Assembly: GCF_000473365.1 (NCBI RefSeq)
Contig: NZ_KI421517.1
Location: 3,118,634 to 3,182,633 of the forward strand
DNA: 64,000 bases
Origin: Adhaeribacter aquaticus DSM 16391
GTDB taxonomy: Bacteria > Bacteroidota > Bacteroidia > Cytophagales > Hymenobacteraceae
Direction of reading: 5' to 3'
Shown: positions 25,270 to 33,155 of the stretch, piece by piece
How positions within the stretch are numbered: the first letter of the stretch is position 1
Layout of the letters: each line of letters begins with the position of its first letter
Notes under the pieces: generated by a model
Seen by the model: the letters and a program-made list of their open reading frames with translations, nothing else
Told to the model about the DNA's origin: nothing
Database searches by the model: none
Made by a program: the position numbers and the translations under genes

Positions 25270-25516
25270 CTATATTCCTCCGCTTAATCCCTTGTAAACT
25301 CTTAATACCTGGTTGGCATTGTTCAGGTACAGCACCAGTATTCTTCCCGGATAGGTAGGAAATTCGGTAAACTCGTTGTTGACCACTGCCACAATAATAT
25401 CTCCTGAGTTAGGTTTTAGAGAACGATCCACTGCCAGATTAGGGCCGTCTACAATATGGGCATCCTGCATGCTATCGCGGTGTACACGCACGAAGAAGGT
25501 CCTGGTAGGAATCGGT
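25270..25516 (-). pseudogene. UmuD/LexA-type S24 peptidase remnant
   Basis: The frame carries FFVRVHRDSMQDAHIVDG, VDRSLKPNSGDIIVAVV and NNEFT, the UmuD core with the nucleophile Ser in DSM. The lysine-containing strand (usually EFTVKRL) is replaced by EFTEFPTYPG, and an in-frame stop lies just upstream of PTRTFFVRV, so the protein start is lost. It ends at TAG 25270-25272, directly abutting the RadC remnant. Both are typical accessory genes of Bacteroidota plasmids and conjugative elements. Confidence 0.7.
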
Positions 25517-25751
25517 TAAACCTGAACGGCAGTGGCTCAAAAAAGGAAAAAAAGAAAAAAAATAGAGCCAACCCAAAAGTCAGGTACTTATTTACTTTAC
25601 AGTGGCTGTCGAGCAGAAGCGGAAACTGTAAGCCATCACTATTGTAATCTAATTGTTTGATTAGACTCATGTTGTAATTTCCGTTAATAAAATGTATACC
25701 TTGTAACTTAATTTATAATTACAACATTATAGTTGTAATTAACCCCATCTT

Positions 25752-28700
25752 ATGAATAATCTTGGTACGCTGTTGGAACAAGTGCTGAAAGCCTATGAAA
25801 AAGTACCGGATTGTTACCTGATACTTTCACCGGAACTGGTTATTCTCACGGCTTCGGATTCTTATCTGGAGGCTACGCATACGCAACGAGTGGCCCTGAT
25901 GGGAAAGTATATATTTGATGCTTTCCCTATGACATCTTCGGCTGCAAACGGGCCGGATGCCTTGTTGGCCTCCCTGCAACAGGTACTAAAAACCAAAAAG
26001 CCACACCACCTACACCGGCACCGCTACGACCTGGTTCATTCGAAGGAAGGCCAGGGAGAGCGTTATTGGCATATATCCAATACACCAATAGAAGAAGAAG
26101 GAACTATTCTTTACCTTATTCAGAAAGTAGAAGATATTACGAAGCAGGTAACCACGGAACAAAGACTGGCCAGCAATGAAGCCTTGCTGCGTGCTACCGA
26201 AGCAGCAGCCAACGTTGGCAGTTACGAAGTGAATTTAACAACGAATCAATTCCGCTTTTCCGACGGTATGTACCGGTTATTTGGGGAAGAACCTGGTAGC
26301 CTGGTGCCTTCTTTGGAATGGATCGACAGCCGTTCGCATCCGGATGATATTATACCGGTCAGGCAGGTTTTAGAGGAAGCAGCAGCAAACAATAAGCCTT
26401 ATTACTATACCCGCCGCATCTACCGGAAAGACAGAGAACTGCGCTTGTTGGAAGCTCACGGCAAGGTGATAGTTGATGCAGCGGGACATGCCATCAAATT
26501 TATTGGTTTGGTGCAGGATATTACCGAACGCACAAAAGCCGAGCTGGCGTTTAAGCAAAAACAGGAGTTGCAGCAGGCTACCCTGAACAGTTTACCGGAC
26601 ATGATCCAGGTGTTTGAAGCGGTACGGGATGATAGAGGCAATATTATTGACTTTATTTGGGTTTTAAACAACCACGAATCTGAAAAAGCTTATGGTGATG
26701 CGATTGGCAAAAGTTTGCTGCAATTGCAACCCGGCGTTGTGAAAGAAGGAATTTTCGATGCCTTTAAAGCGGTAACCGAAACCGGCATGCCGCAGCAATA
26801 CGAAAAGTATTATGTCCACGAGCAGTTTAATGGCTGGTTTCATCAATCAGTGGTAAAGCTGCAGGACGGCGTAGCTACCATCACCTCCAACATTACCCAA
26901 CGGAAAGAAGCCGAGGAGCAAATAAAAACCACCAAAGAAAGTTTACAGGCCACCCTGGATAGCTCCTTGTATTTTATTCAGGCGTTCAAAGCCGTTCGGG
27001 ACGAAACCGGAAAAATTATTGACTTTACCTGGATATTTACCAATCACGTCTGGAACGAGCAATTTGGGGATGTAACCGGTAAAAGCCTTTTGCAGCAAAA
27101 TCCGGCTGTTGTCGAAACCGGCTTGTTTACCCAATTTGTGCAGGTAACGGAAACAGGCGTCGCCCTGGATTACGAACATTACTACTCCCACGAACAGTTT
27201 CACCAGCAGTGGTTTCATCAAATAGTGGTGAAAATGGATGATGGATTTGTTATTAATACCGAAGACATCACCAGCCGCAAAAAAATTGAGCAGGAATTGC
27301 AGCAGAGCAAAAACTTACTGCAGCATGTTATCGATGCGCCTAACATCGGTATGGCGGTATACAAAGCCCTTCGGAATGATAAAGGCGAAATCATGGACTT
27401 TGTGCATGAGTATATCAACCGGGCCAGTGTAGAGATGCTGGGTGACGATTTTACCGGCAAACTGTTTACTGACCACGGGGCAAACGGCCGGTTACAACTG
27501 CCACAATTGATTGAAGTAATTGAAACTGGTCAGAGAAATAGCTACCTAAGAGAAGCAGATTTCCGGGGCCGGAAGGTTTGGTTTGCCATTACCAATACCC
27601 CCTTGGATGCCGACCGGCTGGTACATACCTGGGAAGACGTTACCGAACGCAAGAAGGCAGAAGTGGAAATCCTGCACCTGAAAGAAGAGATAGCCCAAAA
27701 AGCAACGGATAAGTACAAAACCATTTTTAATGCCGTTGATGATGGTTTTTGCGTGATTGAGTTACTCCACCATGAAAATGGCCGTGCTGTTGATTTTATT
27801 TATCACGATACCAATCCGTCGTTCGTCAGGCAGACCGGTCTGCAAATGGAAGGCAGAAAGCGAAGCGAATTTTTTACGCACATCGAACCGTCTATACTGA
27901 ATACCTATGACCGGGTGGCAAAGACCGGTGAAACAGCGCAACAGGAATACCAGGTAAAGGAATTGGATAACCGCTGGTTTCAAACCCGGGCGTCACGGGT
28001 TGGCGGCGAAGGAAGCAACCAGGTGGCGGTGATATTTAGAGACATCACCGAACGCAAAGAACGGGAGCAACAGCAGGAATTTCTTTTGGAATTTTCCGAT
28101 GCCTTGCGGACGGAGCTAAACGCGGATGCCGTGGCGAACCGTGCGCTCCAAATGCTCGTCGAGCAGTTAAGGCTCGACCGCTGCTACATTGCCGTGTACC
28201 GGCAGGAGGCTGGCCATGTTGACTTCACGCATCAGGTAGGAAACGACCGGGTGCCGCCGCTGCCTGAAGGCGGCATTCACCTCTCCAACTTTCCCGAAGC
28301 CTTTCGGGTCGTATCTGACCGGACGCTGCTGATTGACGACTTCGAGGAGATAGAAGGGTTGTCTGACACGGACCGGCGCAACATCAATGCCCTCGGCCTG
28401 CGGGCGCTCGTTGCTGCCATCTTGCGAAGGAGCGAGCACATGCCAAACTTTGTGATTGTCGCTGCCTCAGCCACCCTACGGCAGTGGACGAAAGGCGAGA
28501 TTGCCCTGATAGAAGAGGTAACCGAACGGACGTGGTTGGCGATGGAACGTGCCCGTGCCGGGGAAGCCCTGCGCGAATCGGAAGAACGCTTGCAGTCTAT
28601 CGCCAACCTCGTCCCCGACCTTCTCTGGGAAAGCGAGTCCGATGGGTCAACCTACTGGTATAATCAACGGTGGCTGGAATACACGGGACAATCTTTGGAA

Positions 28701-30788
28701 GAAGCAATTGACAGGGGCTGGGTAGACGCTATTCATCCTGACGATTACGAAGCATCAACACGGCGCTATCATGAAACGGTAGAAAATGGAGAGGTACTTC
28801 ACCAGGAACACCGTATTCGGCGTTATGACGGAGAATATCGCTGGTTTGTCGTTAATGTATTTATGCTTAGAGATGAAAGTGGTCAGCCCATAAAGGTGTA
28901 TGGCGCAGCAACGGATATTCACGAATTGCACCTAATGAATGAAGCTCTGCGCGAATCCGAAACGCGTTTTCGTTCTTTTGTTTTAGCCAGTTCTGATTCG
29001 GTATATAGGATGAGTGCAGACTGGCAGGTGATATATAACCTTGAAGGAAAGACTTTTCTTGCCAATACAAGTATTGCCAACAATTCGTGGCTGAACAATT
29101 ACATACCGGACCATGAGCAATTACGGGTAAGTAAGGCCATTGAAGAAGCCATCAAAAACAAAAGCATTTTTGAACTCGAGCACCATATACTTGACGCGAA
29201 TAAAAACTTAAGCTGGGCACTTTCACGTGCCGTTCCGATACTGGATGAAAAAGGAGAAATAGTTGAGTGGCTCGGTGCAGCCAGCGATATTACCCCTCGT
29301 AAAAAAGCAGAAGAAGCGCTTCGTGAAAGCAAAGAGCGGATGCAAAAAGCACTTTCCATCGAAACGGTGGGTGTCCTTTACTTCGACCTGGAAGGCGGTA
29401 TTGACGACTGCAACGTCGCCTTTGAACGCATGAGCGGCTATTCCAGACAAAATTTTGTGAGCGGCCGTGTCCACTGGACAAAACTTATTCCACCGGAATT
29501 CATGGAAGCTGCTCTTTATTCGAGAGAGGAGCTTCTCACCCAAGGTCAATATACCCCTTATGAGAAGCAATACCTCCGTCCGGATGGTACCCGCTGGTGG
29601 GGGTTGTGTGCCGGAAAACGCCTCAGCGAAAACGAATACGTAGAGTTTATATTGGATATTACCGAATTAAAAGAGGCGGAAGAGAAGTTGCAGCAATTTA
29701 ATGAGTTGCTGGAACAGCAAGTGCAGGAACGAACTTCTGAGTTAATAAAAACCACCGAAGAACTGCAAAAGAACCTGGCCAAACTGCAGCGGGCCGAAGA
29801 AGTAGCGCAGATGGGCAGCTGGGAATACGATATTGCCAGCGGCGAAATGAGCTGGAGTGCGGGCATGTACCGCCTGTTTGGTTTGCCCGCCGGCAGTCCC
29901 GTCCAGCCGGAAACGTACCTGGAATATGTAATAGAAGAAGACCGGCCAATCGCTGAGAAGCTAGTAGACGTAATCCGGCATCATCCCCAGCCCATAGAAG
30001 AAACCTTACGCCTGCGGGTAGACGGCCAGATTCTTACCTGCCGGATTAAGGCCGTGGTGCAACGCAACGAACAAGGTTCTCCGACCAAGATTTTAGGCAT
30101 TGATTTAGATATTTCGGCTGTAAAACGGTTGGAAGAAGAAAACCTGCAAATACGGTTAAACCAGCAAAAAGCCTTGTTACTGGCAATTCTGGAAGCGCAG
30201 GAAGAAGAACGCCGCCGTATATCAGAATCGTTGCACAATGGCGTAGGCCAGATGTTATACGCTACTAAATTGAATCTCGAACAAGCCACCCATAGCTTGC
30301 CACTTGTCCCTTTAGAAAAGGCTAACAAATTATTGGATGCGGCCATTCAGGAAACCAGAAGAGTATCCCATGAACTGGTGCCGATTGTACTCAGGGATTT
30401 CGGCCTGACCAAAGCAGTGGAAGAAATGTGTGAGAAGTTCGCCAATAGTTTGATTCGGGTAAAGTGTGAAATAGAAATAGAAAGCCGGCTGGAACCTTAT
30501 TTAGAACTCGCCATTTACCGCATTAGCCAGGAGTTACTCAATAATGTAATTAAACATGCGCATGCCTCAAAAGCAAATTTGTTACTGGTGCAAGAAAATG
30601 AAAAGGTTATTTTACGCGTACGCGACAATGGCCAAGGCATTCCGGTAGAACCAGGCATAATTAAAGGAATAGGCTTGCGCTCCATTGCGGACCGGATAAA
30701 ATTGTTGAACGGTACTTTTATCATGAATACACCGCCTTCGGGTAAAGGGACAATGGTTACAATTAGGATTCCAATTCCGGGTAAATAA
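25752..30788 (+). CDS. Giant multi-PAS/GAF sensor histidine kinase (HisKA_3 type)
   Basis: 1678 residues, cytoplasmic, no membrane helix. From the N-terminus: about six PAS-like domains (roughly 10-130, 140-265, 270-390, 395-510, 515-640, 650-765), a GAF domain (about 770-935), three more PAS domains (about 945-1060, 1065-1185, 1190-1310), a coiled coil, a tenth PAS (about 1345-1470), a HisKA_3 dimerisation domain with EERRRISESLHNGVGQ (phospho-acceptor His1495), and a HATPase domain (N-box ELLNNVIKHAHA, G-box DNGQGIP). HisKA_3 kinases normally phosphorylate NarL/LuxR-type regulators; none is adjacent. PAS 3 and 4 are clear tandem copies. The GAF segment (28.08-28.62 kb) is GC-richer than the rest. 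Ligands are unknown. Confidence 0.93.
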   Translation: MNNLGTLLEQVLKAYEKVPDCYLILSPELVILTASDSYLEATHTQRVALMGKYIFDAFPMTSSAANGPDALLASLQQVLKTKKPHHLHRHRYDLVHSKEGQGERYWHISNTPIEEEGTILYLIQKVEDITKQVTTEQRLASNEALLRATEAAANVGSYEVNLTTNQFRFSDGMYRLFGEEPGSLVPSLEWIDSRSHPDDIIPVRQVLEEAAANNKPYYYTRRIYRKDRELRLLEAHGKVIVDAAGHAIKFIGLVQDITERTKAELAFKQKQELQQATLNSLPDMIQVFEAVRDDRGNIIDFIWVLNNHESEKAYGDAIGKSLLQLQPGVVKEGIFDAFKAVTETGMPQQYEKYYVHEQFNGWFHQSVVKLQDGVATITSNITQRKEAEEQIKTTKESLQATLDSSLYFIQAFKAVRDETGKIIDFTWIFTNHVWNEQFGDVTGKSLLQQNPAVVETGLFTQFVQVTETGVALDYEHYYSHEQFHQQWFHQIVVKMDDGFVINTEDITSRKKIEQELQQSKNLLQHVIDAPNIGMAVYKALRNDKGEIMDFVHEYINRASVEMLGDDFTGKLFTDHGANGRLQLPQLIEVIETGQRNSYLREADFRGRKVWFAITNTPLDADRLVHTWEDVTERKKAEVEILHLKEEIAQKATDKYKTIFNAVDDGFCVIELLHHENGRAVDFIYHDTNPSFVRQTGLQMEGRKRSEFFTHIEPSILNTYDRVAKTGETAQQEYQVKELDNRWFQTRASRVGGEGSNQVAVIFRDITERKEREQQQEFLLEFSDALRTELNADAVANRALQMLVEQLRLDRCYIAVYRQEAGHVDFTHQVGNDRVPPLPEGGIHLSNFPEAFRVVSDRTLLIDDFEEIEGLSDTDRRNINALGLRALVAAILRRSEHMPNFVIVAASATLRQWTKGEIALIEEVTERTWLAMERARAGEALRESEERLQSIANLVPDLLWESESDGSTYWYNQRWLEYTGQSLEEAIDRGWVDAIHPDDYEASTRRYHETVENGEVLHQEHRIRRYDGEYRWFVVNVFMLRDESGQPIKVYGAATDIHELHLMNEALRESETRFRSFVLASSDSVYRMSADWQVIYNLEGKTFLANTSIANNSWLNNYIPDHEQLRVSKAIEEAIKNKSIFELEHHILDANKNLSWALSRAVPILDEKGEIVEWLGAASDITPRKKAEEALRESKERMQKALSIETVGVLYFDLEGGIDDCNVAFERMSGYSRQNFVSGRVHWTKLIPPEFMEAALYSREELLTQGQYTPYEKQYLRPDGTRWWGLCAGKRLSENEYVEFILDITELKEAEEKLQQFNELLEQQVQERTSELIKTTEELQKNLAKLQRAEEVAQMGSWEYDIASGEMSWSAGMYRLFGLPAGSPVQPETYLEYVIEEDRPIAEKLVDVIRHHPQPIEETLRLRVDGQILTCRIKAVVQRNEQGSPTKILGIDLDISAVKRLEEENLQIRLNQQKALLLAILEAQEEERRRISESLHNGVGQMLYATKLNLEQATHSLPLVPLEKANKLLDAAIQETRRVSHELVPIVLRDFGLTKAVEEMCEKFANSLIRVKCEIEIESRLEPYLELAIYRISQELLNNVIKHAHASKANLLLVQENEKVILRVRDNGQGIPVEPGIIKGIGLRSIADRIKLLNGTFIMNTPPSGKGTMVTIRIPIPGK

Positions 30789-31197
30789 ACCTTTTAGTTA
30801 AAGAATATACTGGATTTAACAACGGATACAAAGGGCAAGCTAGTTTAGAAAAATAGAGAGGGAATTTGTGTCCTTTAAAAACAGGCATTTTTATTTATAG
30901 CTAATACAAACACAAAATTTGGCTTTCGTAATAAAGACCTCTTTAATTAAGTTAACTTGAAACACAAACTACTTTTTCTATCCTTATTACTTGTAGTAAA
31001 CCGCTTTCATTTGGCTTCCTTTTATATTCATTTCTTATTCAATTAATTTCCGCTCCTTTTATAACTTGCTTTACCGGGCAAAAAGGGGAGTTTACCTAGA
31101 GGGCATATAGGTTAAACGAAATATAAGAACAGGCTATATTCTATAAAGTACATTTGAATATCAAAAGAGCACAACAGAGATAAAAAGCATAAAGGAT
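30789..31197. other. Noncoding gap with a -7 element
   Basis: No gene is seen. TACATTTG at 31149-31156 fits TAnnTTTG and would start the next gene's transcript about 35 bp before its ATG. Confidence 0.45.
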
Positions 31198-31572
31198 ATG
31201 AAAAAGCACTTACTACTACTAGCCTTCACATTAGTACTTTCAACGGTAGGATTTGCTAATGGAACTGTGGATCAGAAAAGATTTGATGCTACTTTAGATC
31301 AGCAGGTAAGAGTAGAAGTTCGCCAGTTACAGGAGCTGCTTCGTTTCAACGAATTTGAATACATCCAGATCAAGAAATTAACCGCAGCTGAGTTAGCAGA
31401 TTTACAAGCCGCTAAACAAACATATACAGATGCTGCTGAGCTTCATATCCAATTACAACAAATTAGAGATGCTTATACTGCCAAAGTAAGTGCTTTATTA
31501 AACGACTCGCAAAAGAAAGCCTTTTCTGCTTATTTAGCGGCTACACAAGCTAACTTATTAGCTATTCAATAA
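31198..31572 (+). CDS. Small exported helical protein of unknown function
   Basis: 124 residues. The signal peptide is MKKHLLLLAFTLVLSTVGFA (cut before NG). The mature part is almost all helix and rich in Gln, Ala and Leu, with phrases such as VRVEVRQLQELLRFNEFEY, KLTAAELADLQAAKQ and LLNDSQKKAFSAYLAA. The pattern (a paired helix with LN-xxQ) resembles periplasmic Spy/CpxP-like or DUF-type stress proteins of Bacteroidota but lacks the LTxxQ pair in full. A good SD-like AAAGGAT precedes the start and a strong terminator follows, so it is a stand-alone, probably well-expressed gene. Confidence 0.7.
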   Translation: MKKHLLLLAFTLVLSTVGFANGTVDQKRFDATLDQQVRVEVRQLQELLRFNEFEYIQIKKLTAAELADLQAAKQTYTDAAELHIQLQQIRDAYTAKVSALLNDSQKKAFSAYLAATQANLLAIQ

Positions 31573-31603
31573 GCTGTTACTATACCTACCACTATTTTAC
31601 CTG

Positions 31604-31632
31604 AAGCCAGCTTTTTGCTGGCTTTTGTTTTT
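31604..31632 (+). terminator. Strong terminator after the small exported protein
   Basis: AAGCCAGC (31604-31611), T5 loop, GCTGGCTT (31617-31624), then TTGTTTTT. Confidence 0.88.
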
Positions 31633-31942
31633 AGGCTTGGTTTAGTTTGTTTGAAGATAGCGGAAAATTTAAATCCAGCTGGTTTGGAGACTTAATTTAG
31701 CGGCAAATTCCAAGTTACGCAGGTGCAACGGATTTATGAATGGCCATAAGTATAAAGAAATTACTGCAGCCTATCCAAAGTGTAAAATTAGGTCTGAGAC
31801 AAGATGTAAAAGTCCAAAGGTTGTTAATATCTAAAAATTTAATATATCCCAATTCGGATATTATTTCATTTAGGGGTCTTTCTTTTTGTTTATAAAATGA
31901 TTAAAATTATTACTTCAACAGTTTAAGTTGAAATGAGGAAAT
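31633..31942. other. Noncoding gap
   Basis: Nothing readable is seen upstream of the kinase remnant; any sensor domain it once had is gone. Confidence 0.4.
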
Positions 31943-31945
31943 AGG

Positions 31946-32596
31946 AGCTATATTATTTCTCATAACTTTCGTTCTCCCGTTGCCAATGCATTAGGTCTTA
32001 TCAGCATGTTGGAAAGTGTTAGTAAGGACTCCGCTAACTTTGATCAGGCTTTAACTTATTTAAAGAATAGCATTGTTCGGCTGGATGAAATATTGAAAGA
32101 TATAAACTCCATTTTATCTATCCGGGATAAGATCCATGTGCTGGAAAAGGAAAGTATAAAGCTGGTGGATGTAATTGAGCAAACTATATATGATTTCAAG
32201 GCTACTTTAGATTATTGCCAGGGAGAAGTTAGTTTACATATAGAAGAAGAACTGCAGGTTTAGGCAAACCGGGCTTATTTGTATAGCATCTTTAATAACC
32301 TATTGTCTAACGCCATTAAATACCGTTCGTCCGAGCGCCCGCTTCAGATTACCATTCAGGCTCATACAAACGCGGCAGGAACAAAAACAATTAGCTTCTC
32401 GGATAACGGATTGGGTTTCGACATGAAAAAAGCCAAGGATAATGTTTTTAAACCTTATAAAAGGTTTCATGCCACAAAAGAAGGAAAAGGTATTGGTTTA
32501 TTTCTGGTAAAGATGCACATAGAAGCTATGGGTGGGCAAATTCAGGTAAATAGCCAGGTAAATAGTGGAACCAGTTTTACTATTATTTTAAAGTAA
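31946..32596 (+). pseudogene. Histidine kinase lacking its sensor part, with one internal stop
   Basis: One reading frame gives YIISHNFRSPVANALGL (H-box, His codon 31961-31963), then the rest of the dimerisation domain to EEELQV, a TAG stop at 32261-32263, and continues in the same frame through ANRAYLYSIFNNLLSNAIKY (N-box), DNGLGFDM (G1), GKGIGLFLVK (G2) to the end. No start codon or sensor domain lies upstream: a TGA at 31934 closes the frame four codons before the H-box region. A single nonsense change separates the two halves, while codons on both sides stay well conserved. Either a recent pseudogene or two separately translated parts (starts at 32006 and TTG 32279). Confidence 0.75.
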
Positions 32597-32602
32597 GAAC
32601 GC

Positions 32603-32983
32603 ATGCAAGCTTTTATTATTGATGATAATGAAGTCAGCCTATTCCTGGTTAAAAATAAACTGCAAGCAGAAGGATTTACCGGAACAGTTTCATCTTTTCT
32701 TTCTGCCGAAGAAGCTTTGGAGATGATGGTATTGGAAAATGAAACAAAGCTGCCGGAACTAATTTTATTAGACCTTGATATGCCTGGTATGGACGGCTGG
32801 GAATTCCTGGAGGAGCTGGAGCCTTATAAACCGCAAGTTAAAGCCAGCTGTAAAATTTTTATTCTGACTTCTTCCTTGAGTTTGGATGATACGGATAAAG
32901 CCTCTACTAACGATTTGATTAGCGGGTTTAAACATAAACCATTGGATGCAACTGATGTACAGGAAATTCTATCGCATTTATAA
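32603..32983 (+). CDS. Single-domain response regulator
   Basis: 126 residues, one receiver domain. Acidic pair DD (residues 7-8, FIIDDNEVS), phospho-acceptor Asp in LILLDLDMPGMDGWEF (about residue 53), Thr/Ser in FILTSSLS and Lys in GFKHKPLD. There is no output domain, so it works as a phospho-transfer or CheY-like switch. It begins 6 bp after the kinase remnant and may now be served by the bacteriophytochrome 170 bp downstream, whose kinase core (MSHNLRAPIANIEGL, YRSPDRKLQI) is of the same subfamily as the remnant. Confidence 0.88.
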   Translation: MQAFIIDDNEVSLFLVKNKLQAEGFTGTVSSFLSAEEALEMMVLENETKLPELILLDLDMPGMDGWEFLEELEPYKPQVKASCKIFILTSSLSLDDTDKASTNDLISGFKHKPLDATDVQEILSHL

Positions 32984-33155
32984 GGGCACAAGAATCAAAA
33001 GGAGAAAAATCATTTTGTTACCGTAGAAGCAGTATGCAGTTAAAACAGCGAGCATTTAAACATAAGCTGGGGATGAGGTGAAACAACCTGCTTTTTAATT
33101 TTAAAACAGTTTCTTAAATAGGTGGGTTAATCAGGTTCCGGAGATAAAAAAGAAC

